Below, in pieces: positions 50,794-59,196 of a stretch of DNA of 64,000 bases. The translations under genes were made by a program, and so were the position numbers. Source of the DNA: Lachnospiraceae bacterium. Lineage in GTDB: Bacteria; Bacillota; Clostridia; Lachnospirales; Lachnospiraceae. Location of the stretch: positions 558,001 through 622,000 of the forward strand of contig CAJTFW010000001.1 of the NCBI GenBank assembly GCA_910575445.1. Reading direction: 5' to 3'. Below the pieces are notes generated by a model. It had not been told where the DNA came from. It saw nothing but the letters and a program-made list of their open reading frames with translations, and made no database searches. Numbering within the stretch: position 1 is the first letter of the stretch; the number at the start of each line of letters is the position of its first letter.

Positions 50794-52485
50794 ATGTCAA
50801 GAACCATAGGAATAGGGATTCAAAGTTTTGAAAAGCTGATAGTAGAGAATAGTTTTTACATAGATAAAACAGATTTTATCAAGCAGTGGTGGGAAAACAG
50901 AGATGATGTAACGTTGATTACCCGTCCTCGCAGATTTGGGAAAACACTGAATATGAATATGCTGGAAAGATATTTTTCTCTGGAGTATGCAGGTCAGGGA
51001 GAGATTTTTGAAGGATTATCTATATGGAAAGATGAGAAGTATCGTAACCTTCAGGGAACTTGGCCGGTAGTGTTTTTAAGTTTCGCAGGAGTAAAGGCGA
51101 CTTCTTTTAATGAGGCAAAGAAAAGCTTGTTTTATCTGATAGAAAAATTGTACAACCGATATGAATTTTTACTAAAAGAAGATAAGCTGAATGAAAAGGA
51201 AAAGAATTTCATAAAAAATATTTCTGTAAATATGGATAATTACTCAGCTATTTTTTCATTGAACACACTATCTGAATTCTTGTATCATTACTATAGGAAA
51301 AAGGTGATTATTTTGCTGGATGAGTATGATGCACCTCTTCAGGAGGCCTGGGTATATGGATATTGGCAGGAAATGGTGGGATTTGTAAGAGGACTGTTTA
51401 ATTCCACATTTAAAACCAACCCGTATCTGGAACGGGCAGTGATGACAGGAATTACAAGGATTAGTAAAGGGTCTATTTTTTCTGATTTAAATAATCTGGA
51501 AGTAGTGACTACCACATCAGAGAAATATGAAGATAGTTTTGGTTTTACGGAGGAAGAAGTGTGGGCGGCATTACAGGAATATGACCTGTATGAAAACAGG
51601 AAGGCTGTAAAAGATTGGTATAGTGATTTTACATTTGGAAACAGGAAGGATATCTATAATCCGTGGTCTATTATCAACTATCTGGATAAAAGGTGTTTTT
51701 CCACCTACTGGGCTAAAACCAGCAGTAATAGCCTGGTAGAACAGCTGATACGAGAGGGAAGCGCAGATATAAAAATTTCCATGGAAAATCTGTTAAAAGG
51801 AGAACATCTATATAAGGAGATTGATGAACAGATTATTTTTGACCAGTTAGATGCAGATGAAAATGCTATCTGGAGTCTTTTCTTGGCAAGCGGATATCTA
51901 AAAGCAGAAAGTTATACCTTAAATGAAGAGACAGGAGCAGATTTGTATGAGTTGGCTCTGACTAATAAAGAAGTACAGATTATGTTTCGAAAGATGATTC
52001 GAAAATGGTTTTCTAGTATGGGAACCGTCTATAATGGTTTTATCAGGGCGCTTTTGCAGGATGATGTAAAGTCTATGAACGCATATATGAACCGGGTAGC
52101 GCTAGCTACATTCAGCTATTTTGACAGTGGAAGAAATCCTTCCATGGAGACACAGCCAGAGCGATTTTATCATGGTTTTGTGTTAGGGATGGCTGTGGAA
52201 CTTGCAGACCGCTACACGATTACTTCCAACCGGGAGAGCGGTTTTGGAAGATATGATGTAATGATGGAGCCAAAGAACAGAACAGACAATGCTATCATTA
52301 TAGAATTCAAGGTGAGAGATTCAAAAGAGGAGGCTGCTCTTTTGGATACCGCAAAGGCTGCACTAAAACAGATTGAAGAGCAGCAATATGAGGTGACTTT
52401 AAAGAACAGAGGAATTCCCAGTGACCGAATCCGAACATATGGTTTTGCCTTTGAAGGAAAAAAGGTTTTGATAAAAAGTCAATAA
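50794..52485 (+). CDS. AAA-ATPase-like/PD-(D/E)XK nuclease protein, copy 1
   Basis: A 563-residue protein. The N-terminal AAA-ATPase_like domain has YIDKTDFIKQWW, ITRPRRFGKTLNMNML (the GKT loop at about 48-50) and IILLDEYDAPL. The C-terminal PDDEXK_9 nuclease domain has GFGRYDVMMEP followed by IIEFKVRD (Asp, Glu, Lys core). ATG 50794 is chosen over an upstream TTG. It is almost identical from about residue 205 on to the gene at 55245, while the first 200 residues differ. Such proteins are abundant in Lachnospiraceae and of uncertain role. Confidence 0.9.
   Translation: MSRTIGIGIQSFEKLIVENSFYIDKTDFIKQWWENRDDVTLITRPRRFGKTLNMNMLERYFSLEYAGQGEIFEGLSIWKDEKYRNLQGTWPVVFLSFAGVKATSFNEAKKSLFYLIEKLYNRYEFLLKEDKLNEKEKNFIKNISVNMDNYSAIFSLNTLSEFLYHYYRKKVIILLDEYDAPLQEAWVYGYWQEMVGFVRGLFNSTFKTNPYLERAVMTGITRISKGSIFSDLNNLEVVTTTSEKYEDSFGFTEEEVWAALQEYDLYENRKAVKDWYSDFTFGNRKDIYNPWSIINYLDKRCFSTYWAKTSSNSLVEQLIREGSADIKISMENLLKGEHLYKEIDEQIIFDQLDADENAIWSLFLASGYLKAESYTLNEETGADLYELALTNKEVQIMFRKMIRKWFSSMGTVYNGFIRALLQDDVKSMNAYMNRVALATFSYFDSGRNPSMETQPERFYHGFVLGMAVELADRYTITSNRESGFGRYDVMMEPKNRTDNAIIIEFKVRDSKEEAALLDTAKAALKQIEEQQYEVTLKNRGIPSDRIRTYGFAFEGKKVLIKSQ
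51405..52485 (+). repeat. Near-identical 1.1-kb tract shared with 55856-56936
   Basis: From the TTTAATTCCACATTTAA segment to the stop codon, the two AAA/PD-(D/E)XK genes are nearly base-for-base identical. Their 5' thirds are clearly diverged. The constant offset is 4451 bases. Gene conversion or a recent partial duplication explains the pattern. Confidence 0.85.
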
Positions 52486-52542
52486 TTTTTGATATTATAA
52501 ATATAATAAAACTATAAATTTGAGATTTTTTCTCGAATTACA

Positions 52543-52570
52543 TTGTAAAATATATTAAATCGTGTATAAT
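52543..52570 (+). promoter_or_regulatory. Promoter of the second RloA-like gene
   Basis: TTGTAA (52543-52548), 16-bp spacer, TATAAT (52565-52570). The -10 lies so close that the ATG at 52592 must be the true start; earlier in-frame codons would lie in or before the promoter. Confidence 0.65.
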
Positions 52571-52591
52571 AAAAGAATGGAGGTGGCGGCT

Positions 52592-53824
52592 ATGTTGTGT
52601 CAGTTTACAGTTAAAAACTACAAAAGTATACGAGATGAAATAACATTTGATATGCAAGCAGCTGCGATTTCAGAACACGATAATAAAATTATTCAAGATA
52701 TAGATGGTGAATTGTTTTTACCGATTTCTGCGATTTATGGGCCTAATGGGGGAGGTAAATCGAATGTATTAGAGGCTTTGCATACGTTGAATTCCAAAGT
52801 ATTAAGACCACTTTGTGCTACTTGTAATCATGCGGATTGCGATTACAAGGTCCGTAAAATTCCTGTGGAGCCATTTGCATTTTCTAAGCAAGCTCAAAAT
52901 GCGCCTACAGAGTTTGAACTGTTTTTCAGAACAAAAAAGGCCGAATATAGATATATTCTTCATGTAAAAAGAGATGAGATTATTTATGAAAGTCTTGAAC
53001 GAGTAAAAATGGATACGAAAAGGAGGTCTGCACTATTTAGAAGAGATGCAGAATCGACAGAACTAAAAGGAATTTTCGGAAAATTAAAGATAAGTGAAGA
53101 CCTTTCAGCAACCCTTCCACTACTTTCTTATCTTGGAATTACCTATAAGAAAAATGAGATTGTAAATGATGTATTGCATTGGTTTGAAGATTCTATTGAT
53201 TTTTTGAATTATGGAAATCCTTATCAGGAATTAAGAACTGCAATCGCAAGTTCTGAAAAAATAAAAGTATTAGTATTAGTATTAGATATGATAAAAGAAA
53301 TGGATTTAGATATCGAAGATTTTCGGATTGAGGAAAAAGATAATGAGCATATTGAAATTTTTACAAAACATATAGTAGATGGATATAGTACAGAAATTAC
53401 TTTATCAGAAGAATCCAGTGGAACAAGAAAACTATTTGGGATACTTCCGTTTATAGCAAAAAGTTTAACATATGGGACAACTCTGGTTATTGACGAGTTG
53501 GATGCGAAGCTTCATCCAGTGTTACTAAAATATGTAATTGAGATGTTTACAAATAGGAATATAAATAAAAAAGGCGGACAACTAATTTTTACATCACATG
53601 ATTTATCTACTATGAACAATGAAGTATTTAGAAGGGATGAAATCTGGTTTGTGGCAAAAGGAAAGGAACAGAATTCAAAACTATATTCGTTAGTAGAATT
53701 TAAAAATGATAAAGGAGAGTCCATCCGTAAAGACGCTAAATATGATAAACAATATTTAGAAGGTAAATATGGCGCTGACCCCTATCTAAAGAAAATTATA
53801 GATTGGAGTGATATAGGTGCCTAA
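52592..53824 (+). CDS. RloA-like AAA ATPase, second copy
   Basis: A 410-residue paralogue of the ATPase at 42269. P-loop YGPNGGGKSN near residue 50, signature-like EESSGTRKLFGILPF, Walker B TTLVIDELDAKLHPVLL, FTSHDLS switch. GGAGG precedes the ATG. The following frame begins like RloB but stops after about 32 codons, so the pair is probably broken and the ATPase left without its partner. Confidence 0.85.
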   Translation: MLCQFTVKNYKSIRDEITFDMQAAAISEHDNKIIQDIDGELFLPISAIYGPNGGGKSNVLEALHTLNSKVLRPLCATCNHADCDYKVRKIPVEPFAFSKQAQNAPTEFELFFRTKKAEYRYILHVKRDEIIYESLERVKMDTKRRSALFRRDAESTELKGIFGKLKISEDLSATLPLLSYLGITYKKNEIVNDVLHWFEDSIDFLNYGNPYQELRTAIASSEKIKVLVLVLDMIKEMDLDIEDFRIEEKDNEHIEIFTKHIVDGYSTEITLSEESSGTRKLFGILPFIAKSLTYGTTLVIDELDAKLHPVLLKYVIEMFTNRNINKKGGQLIFTSHDLSTMNNEVFRRDEIWFVAKGKEQNSKLYSLVEFKNDKGESIRKDAKYDKQYLEGKYGADPYLKKIIDWSDIGA

Positions 53825-53912
53825 AAAAGCCAAGATGGAGGTGTGGAAGAAAAAGCGTCGTCAAGAATATTTAGAAAAGAAGAAAATCCTATTTATAAAG
53901 ATATGGTATTGA
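53817..53912 (+). pseudogene. Truncated RloB-like start
   Basis: GTG 53817 overlaps the ATPase stop by eight bases, as in the intact pair at 43554, and encodes a basic tail (KKAKMEVWKKKRRQEYLEKKK) before an early stop at 53912. The rest of an RloB-like gene is absent. Confidence 0.4.
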
Positions 53913-54040
53913 TAGAAATAGGACCTTGTGCTGCTGAGACAATACGAGTAATTGGTATGGCAGAGAAATATATAAAAAAGAATAAGATAGAAAAGGGACA
54001 AATTTGTGCGTATATTTATACCGATGTACCCCATAAATAA
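53843..54040 (+). CDS. Small hypothetical protein (65 aa), possibly a gene relic
   Basis: A frame starting ATG at 53843, inside the truncated RloB-like start, reading IYKDMVLIEIGPCAAETIRV and ending YIYTDVPHK. I do not recognise it. Its last codons are matched by a relic at 57926-57949, which suggests a real gene end that was duplicated. It could be the 3' part of a disrupted gene. Confidence 0.3.
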   Translation: MEEKASSRIFRKEENPIYKDMVLIEIGPCAAETIRVIGMAEKYIKKNKIEKGQICAYIYTDVPHK

Positions 54041-54393
54041 AAAATGTATTCGTCTTTGGTTTCTAATCCTAAAGTTATATCATTCCATTTAGGAGGTATA
54101 ACATTTACTGCGTTGATTACTGGCTCATATAGGATATTTATGCGCTGATTCATTTCTTCCAATCGTGATTTCATCCATGCTATATCATCATTAGAGGCTG
54201 GTAAGTTGGTGCGATTTTTGTATAGCTCAGTCCAATTATCATAAAATTTCTCATCTGATTCCATAAATTTTAAAGCAGCTGTTATAAAGTCATCTAATGA
54301 TGCAAACTTATTTTTAGGAGCAATAACTGCTAAAATGTTTTGTTCTGAAGTAGCACTATTAAAACAAAAATTTCCAAATTCAATCGCAATCAT
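54016..54393 (-). CDS. Hypothetical protein (125 aa)
   Basis: A minus-strand frame starting MIAIEFGNFCFNSATSEQN with AAAGGA upstream. The rest is helical and charged (a LEEMNQRINILYEP segment). No family recognised. It sits between a sequence and its matching partner that are adjacent to each other at 57.93 kb, so it looks like an inserted or cassette gene. It overlaps the end of the plus-strand frame at 53843-54040. Confidence 0.5.
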   Translation of the reverse strand: MIAIEFGNFCFNSATSEQNILAVIAPKNKFASLDDFITAALKFMESDEKFYDNWTELYKNRTNLPASNDDIAWMKSRLEEMNQRINILYEPVINAVNVIPPKWNDITLGLETKDEYIFYLWGTSV

Positions 54394-54604
54394 TCCATTA
54401 AATCCTTTCAACAAAACATTGATTTATGCAATAAGTGTAGCATATCCATATCCAAATGTAAATATCCATTCCAAGAAAGTGCCTCAAATTATCCTAATTT
54501 GTAATACAAGAAATGACTTTTCGAGTGCTTTATGATAGAATAAAACGCAAGTATTAAAATAATGGTAGTAGTTACAAACCTTGGCAGTATAGGAGAATAG
54601 AAAT

Positions 54605-55192
54605 ATGATACCTACAAGAATGGAAGCTGAAAGATTGTTAAGAGAAGCCGAACAATGTAACCTGGGACCTTGGGGGAATCATAGTCGGGTTGCAGCACAT
54701 TGTGCTGAAAAAATAGCTGAATTATGTGATGGATTAGATGTCCAAAAAGCATATGTGTTGGGACTGCTTCATGATATTGGAAGAAAGTTTGGTGTCAGGC
54801 ACTTGGGGCATGTATCAGATGGTTATACCTATATGATGTCATTAGGATATGATGAAGTTGCAAAAATTTGCCTTACACATTCTTTTCCTAATCAATCTAT
54901 AAAAGAGTATATTGGAAAATTTGATACTTCGGATGAAGAACTAGAGATGATTTGTGTAACACTAGCGCAAGTTGTTATAGATGATTATGACAGGCTGATT
55001 CAGTTATGTGATTCTTTGGCGGGAAGTGAAGGGGTGCTGGATATAGAGGAACGCATGAATGATGTAAAAAGAAGATATGGCTACTATCCACAGGAAAAAT
55101 GGGATTTCAATATAAAACTAAAGGAATATTTTGAAAAGAAAACTGGAAAAGATATTTATGATATTGTAGAAAAGGAAGCATACAGACCATGA
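54605..55192 (+). CDS. HD-domain phosphohydrolase
   Basis: A 195-residue HD-superfamily protein. WGNHSRVAAHCAEKIAEL supplies the first His, GLLHDIGRK is the HD pair (about residues 57-58), HLGHVSDGY and LTHSFP follow, and VVIDDYDRLIQLCDSLA carries the final Asp. Likely a metal-dependent phosphohydrolase of nucleotides or related compounds. AGGAGAA precedes the ATG. A stand-alone gene between the hypothetical gene and the second AAA/nuclease copy. Confidence 0.85.
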   Translation: MIPTRMEAERLLREAEQCNLGPWGNHSRVAAHCAEKIAELCDGLDVQKAYVLGLLHDIGRKFGVRHLGHVSDGYTYMMSLGYDEVAKICLTHSFPNQSIKEYIGKFDTSDEELEMICVTLAQVVIDDYDRLIQLCDSLAGSEGVLDIEERMNDVKRRYGYYPQEKWDFNIKLKEYFEKKTGKDIYDIVEKEAYRP

Positions 55193-55244
55193 TTTGCCAT
55201 AGTTGATAACTAAAATGTAAGACAGCACAGAAAGGAATGGAAGG

Positions 55245-56936
55245 ATGGCAAGAACCGTAGGAATTGGAATTCAGAGTTTTGATAAATTGATAACAGAACA
55301 GTGCTTTTATGTAGATAAAACAAATTTTATCAAAGAGTGGTGGGAGAATAAAGATGATGTAACTTTGATTACACGTCCAAGAAGATTTGGCAAAACTTTA
55401 AATATGAATATGTTAGAGCGCTTTTTTTCCATAGAGTATGCCAGACAAGGGAAGATATTTGAGGGATTGTCTATCTGGAAAGAGGAGAAATATCGAGAGC
55501 TTCAGGGAACATATCCGGTGATATTTTTAAGTTTTGCAGATATAAAAGCGAATACATTTGCTTTGGCGAAAGAAAAGATTTGTATGTTGATAAAAGAAAT
55601 ATACAATAAACATATGTATCTACAAAAGGAAGGCTTCTTAAACGAAAATGAGGCGGAAGTGATTCGTAAAGTTTTTACAGATATGACAGATTCGATAGCT
55701 GCATACTCTTTAAAAAATTTGTCAGGATTTCTTTCGCGTTATTATGGGAAGAAGGTAATGATTTTACTGGATGAATACGACACACCGCTTCAAGAAGCCT
55801 GGGTGTATGGCTATTGGCAGGAGATGGTGGAATTTATAAGAGGATTGTTTAATTCCACATTTAAGACCAACCCGTATCTAGAACGGGCAGTGATGACAGG
55901 AATTACAAGAATCAGTAAAGAGTCTATTTTTTCTGATTTAAATAATCTGGAAGTAGTGACTACCACATTAGAGAAATATGAAGATAGTTTTGGTTTTACA
56001 GAGGAAGAAGTATGGGCGGCATTGCAGGAATGTGGCCTGTATGAAAAGAGGCAGGCTGTAAAAGACTGGTATGATGGTTTTACATTTGGAAAAAGAAAGG
56101 ATATTTATAATCCGTGGTCTATTATCAATTATCTGGATAAAAGGCGTTTTTCTACCTATTGGGCTAACACCAGCAGTAATGGTCTGGTAGAACAGCTGAT
56201 ACGAGAGGGAAGCGCGGATATAAAAATTTCCATGGAAAATCTGTTAAAAGGAGAACATCTGTATAAGGAGATTGATGAACAGATTATTTTTGACCAGTTA
56301 GATGCAGATGAAAATGCTATTTGGAGTCTTTTCTTGGCAAGCGGATATCTAAAAGCAGAAAGTTATACCTTAAATGAGGAGACAGGAGCAGATGTATATG
56401 AGTTGGCTCTGACCAATAAAGAAGTACAGATTATGTTTCGAAAGATGATTCGAAAATGGTTTTCTAGTATGGGAACCATCTACAATGGTTTTATCAGGGC
56501 GCTTTTGCAAGATGATGTAAAGTCTATGAACGCATATATGAACCAGGTAGCGCTAGCTACATTCAGCTATTTTGACAGTGGAAGAAATCCTTCCATGGAG
56601 ACACAGCCAGAACGGTTTTATCATGGTTTTGTGTTAGGGATGGCTGTGGAGCTTGCAGACCGCTACACGATTACTTCCAACCGAGAGAGCGGTTTTGGAA
56701 GATATGATGTAATGATGGAGCCAAAGAACAAAACAGACAATGCTATCATTATAGAATTCAAGGTGAGAGATTCAGGAGAAGAGGCTGCTCTTTTGGATAC
56801 CGCAAAGGCTGCGCTAAAACAGATTGAAGAACAGCAATATGATGTGGTTTTAAAGAACAGGGGAATTTCTGATGAGCGAATCCGAACATATGGTTTTGCC
56901 TTTGAAGGAAAAAAGGTTTTGATAAAAAGTCAATAA
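55245..56936 (+). CDS. AAA-ATPase-like/PD-(D/E)XK nuclease protein, copy 2
   Basis: A 563-residue paralogue of the protein at 50794 with the same domains: TRPRRFGKTLNMNML, ILLDEYDTPL and the C-terminal IIEFKVRD nuclease core. Residues 1-200 share perhaps 65 percent with copy 1, with a very different stretch at about 100-170, while the rest is nearly identical. The variable part lies in the ATPase sensor region, so the two may recognise different inputs with a common nuclease. AAAGGAATGGAAGG precedes the ATG. Confidence 0.9.
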   Translation: MARTVGIGIQSFDKLITEQCFYVDKTNFIKEWWENKDDVTLITRPRRFGKTLNMNMLERFFSIEYARQGKIFEGLSIWKEEKYRELQGTYPVIFLSFADIKANTFALAKEKICMLIKEIYNKHMYLQKEGFLNENEAEVIRKVFTDMTDSIAAYSLKNLSGFLSRYYGKKVMILLDEYDTPLQEAWVYGYWQEMVEFIRGLFNSTFKTNPYLERAVMTGITRISKESIFSDLNNLEVVTTTLEKYEDSFGFTEEEVWAALQECGLYEKRQAVKDWYDGFTFGKRKDIYNPWSIINYLDKRRFSTYWANTSSNGLVEQLIREGSADIKISMENLLKGEHLYKEIDEQIIFDQLDADENAIWSLFLASGYLKAESYTLNEETGADVYELALTNKEVQIMFRKMIRKWFSSMGTIYNGFIRALLQDDVKSMNAYMNQVALATFSYFDSGRNPSMETQPERFYHGFVLGMAVELADRYTITSNRESGFGRYDVMMEPKNKTDNAIIIEFKVRDSGEEAALLDTAKAALKQIEEQQYDVVLKNRGISDERIRTYGFAFEGKKVLIKSQ

Positions 56937-56937
56937 A

Positions 56938-57793
56938 TTTTTTAGCCTTATATTGATGGAAGCGAACATACCAATTCCTAATGCGGATTGTTCCAACAGC
57001 CCTTTTTGGGGCTAAATATTTAGCAAATCAGCGATATCAAAGAAGTTGATGTACAAATCATCATAGATATTAACTTTGATTGTGGATTCAAAAGAATACT
57101 GAATGTTCAGCAAATTTCCTTCAAAATAGTTGACGGTCACTATCTTACGGCGGGGATCTACGATCCAATATTCACGAACTCCGGTATTTTTATAATAGTA
57201 GAGTTTGCGGATATAATCATCTGCCGGATTGCCAGGGGAAACAATCTCAATGATAAAATCGGGTGCGCCGTTGCAGCGATTTCCGTCCAGTTTGTCTTTA
57301 TCACATATGATCATGATGTCGGGCTGGACAATGGTAAGCGGATGATCAGAGAGTTTTACGTCAAACGGAGCAGGGAATACCTGACATCTACCGTCTTTCT
57401 TATGGAGATAATTGCGGATAGAAACAAGCAGCTCTGTGAGGATTGTTTGGTGGATTTGTGAAGGGCTGGCCATATAATAAATTTGTCCGTTAAAAACTTC
57501 TGCTCTGGTATCTTCTGGCAAGGCCTCGTACTCGTCCAGAGTGATTGTTTCTGATTGCGGTTGTATTGCTGGTGGCATATGATACACGTCCTTTCTCAAT
57601 CATATCTTCTGGCTGGTAATTAAGCACATAACACATGAACCAGTCACTGATGATTATAGCATATCAGCAGACCAGCAACAAGTGAAAGAAGAAAATGATC
57701 ATGGGAATTGATGAACTGTTCTCTGGCTTGTCGGAGCGGACAAGGCAGAGGGATTTTGAGGTGCTGCGAAGTATTTTTTTAGCCCTATATTGA
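56938..57793. repeat. Short direct repeats bracketing the Uma2 gene
   Basis: TTTTTTAGCCTTATATTGA at 56938-56956 recurs as TTTTTTAGCCCTATATTGA at 57775-57793 (18 of 19). The Uma2 gene lies between them, consistent with insertion or duplication. Confidence 0.5.
57012..57578 (-). CDS. Uma2-family (DUF820) PD-(D/E)XK endonuclease
   Basis: A 188-residue Uma2 protein: ITLDEYEALPEDTRAEVFNGQIYYMA at the N-terminus, VQPDIMIICDKDKL with the metal Asp, PDFIIEIVSPGNPADDYIRKLYYYKNTGVREYWIVDP with the EIxSP and Lys core. These proteins have a restriction-endonuclease-like fold; their biological role is mostly unknown. ATG 57578 with AAAGGA is taken; seven upstream codons are possible. More GC-rich than its left neighbours. 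Confidence 0.85.
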   Translation of the reverse strand: MPPAIQPQSETITLDEYEALPEDTRAEVFNGQIYYMASPSQIHQTILTELLVSIRNYLHKKDGRCQVFPAPFDVKLSDHPLTIVQPDIMIICDKDKLDGNRCNGAPDFIIEIVSPGNPADDYIRKLYYYKNTGVREYWIVDPRRKIVTVNYFEGNLLNIQYSFESTIKVNIYDDLYINFFDIADLLNI

Positions 57794-57870
57794 CAGAAGG
57801 GTATATCAGCCGGATAGAAAAAAATGCCGTAGAAAAGCTCCGCCGGGGGATGGATAGAGAGAAGAGATAG
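57790..57870 (+). pseudogene. Relic of a sigma-factor C-terminus
   Basis: One frame reads YISRIEKNAVEKLRRGMDREKR then TAG at 57868-57870, very like the end of region 4.2 of sigma-70-type (sporulation-type) factors. No upstream coding sequence survives. Weak but specific-looking. Confidence 0.4.
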
Positions 57871-57873
57871 AAA

Positions 57874-57920
57874 AATAAGACCTGTCAAACGCTAGTGTAT
57901 CTAGGGAGATAGGTCTTATT
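57874..57920 (+). terminator. Hairpin terminator
   Basis: AATAAGACCT pairs perfectly with AGGTCTTATT across a 27-base loop, then TTAAATTT. It follows the sigma relic and faces the response regulator gene, so it could act in both directions. Confidence 0.5.
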
Positions 57921-58003
57921 TTAAATTTATGCTGATATACCCTATAAATAAAAAGTGTAGCATATCCAAATGCAAGATATGTATACTGATTTTAAGGTAA
58001 TCC

Positions 58004-58921
58004 TCACTTTTCCCATAACTGTTTCATCCGCTCGTCTGCCCAAACGACCATATTCCGGCCATTTTTCTTTGCATCGTACAGCATGGTATCAGCAATTTTC
58101 AGGTAGATGTCATAGGCGCTGTCTGTTTCAGGAACGATAGTAACTCCTCCCATACTGACGGTAACCCATTCTGATACTGAAGGATCGTGAGGAATGTGAA
58201 GGTCTTCAATTGCCTGGCGAATTTTTTGGAAATGTTTAAATATCTTCTCGGAGGAATCTCCCACAGAAAGTGCCACGAATTCCTCTCCGCCATAACGGGC
58301 TAAAAAGTCTGTGCTGCGTTTTAGATGGGAAGATGCTGTTTGTGCTACAGCGGCAATTACTTTGTCTCCAGCAGGATGGCCAAACGTGTCGTTATACACT
58401 TTGAAACGGTCAATATCAAACATACAGATAGAGATTGGAACGTGTAGACGGACTGCTTCGTTCCATTTTGTGATGCTGTATTGTTCATATCTGCGCCGGT
58501 TGGCAACTCCAGTTAACTGGTCAGTTGTAGATTGTTGTTCAATCTGCCTGCGATATTGGTACAATTTGATATGTGTGTTGACTCTTGCCTTAACAATTAA
58601 GGGCTTAAATGGCTTTGTAATATAATCAACGGCTCCTAAGATAAGCCCACGTTGTTCATTTTCCACATCAGAAAGACTGGTAATCAAAATAACGGGAACA
58701 TTCTGTGTAATGATTTGTTCCTGCAATTTTTTTAACAGCGTAAAGCCGTCCATGCCTGGCATTACTACATCTAATAAAATAAGTGAAAAGTCCCCGCTGC
58801 TTGAACAACGCAGTCCATCCTCTGCTGTCTGAGCGATAGTAATGTCATATTCATTTTCCAGAATAGATTTTAATTGAGCTGCCTGAAAAGCACTGTCATC
58901 AACAATCAACACTTTTTCCAT
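58004..58921 (-). CDS. Response regulator with GGDEF diguanylate cyclase domain
   Basis: A 305-residue two-domain protein. The receiver domain (1-120) has VLIVDDSAFQ, LILLDVVMPGMDG with the phospho-acceptor Asp, and DYITKPF with the conserved Lys. The GGDEF domain (about 135-300) has RRRYEQY, DIDRFKVYNDTFGHPAGD and an active GGEEF. It should make cyclic di-GMP when phosphorylated. Start at ATG 58921 with AAGGAG; upstream codons are rejected. No histidine kinase is adjacent. Probably chromosomal rather than part of the element. Confidence 0.92.
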   Translation of the reverse strand: MEKVLIVDDSAFQAAQLKSILENEYDITIAQTAEDGLRCSSSGDFSLILLDVVMPGMDGFTLLKKLQEQIITQNVPVILITSLSDVENEQRGLILGAVDYITKPFKPLIVKARVNTHIKLYQYRRQIEQQSTTDQLTGVANRRRYEQYSITKWNEAVRLHVPISICMFDIDRFKVYNDTFGHPAGDKVIAAVAQTASSHLKRSTDFLARYGGEEFVALSVGDSSEKIFKHFQKIRQAIEDLHIPHDPSVSEWVTVSMGGVTIVPETDSAYDIYLKIADTMLYDAKKNGRNMVVWADERMKQLWEK

Positions 58922-59100
58922 ACCTTTACTCCTTATCTTGCTTAAACTAAATTTTGCTAATAACATAATTGGTCTTATGTTATTGTAATAATTAAACAAA
59001 ATATTTACCAAAATTATACAAGAAAAACAGTTTTAAAGCAAGCCTTTTAGTTAGGGATAGTTCTTTGCGAAAAATGAAATTTTATATTTTCAAAGCAGGA

Positions 59101-59129
59101 TTGAATCCCCCCACAAATTATGCTATACT
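59101..59129 (+). promoter_or_regulatory. Promoter of the comM-dprA-topA operon
   Basis: TTGAAT, a 17-bp spacer ending in TGC, and TATACT (59124-59129) give an extended -10 promoter 68 bases before the comM ATG. Confidence 0.65.
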
Positions 59130-59196
59130 GTATACCGTCTAAAATCTGAATGTATATCACATTGTTTTTCCAAATATAAGTCCGCAGGAAGAAAAT

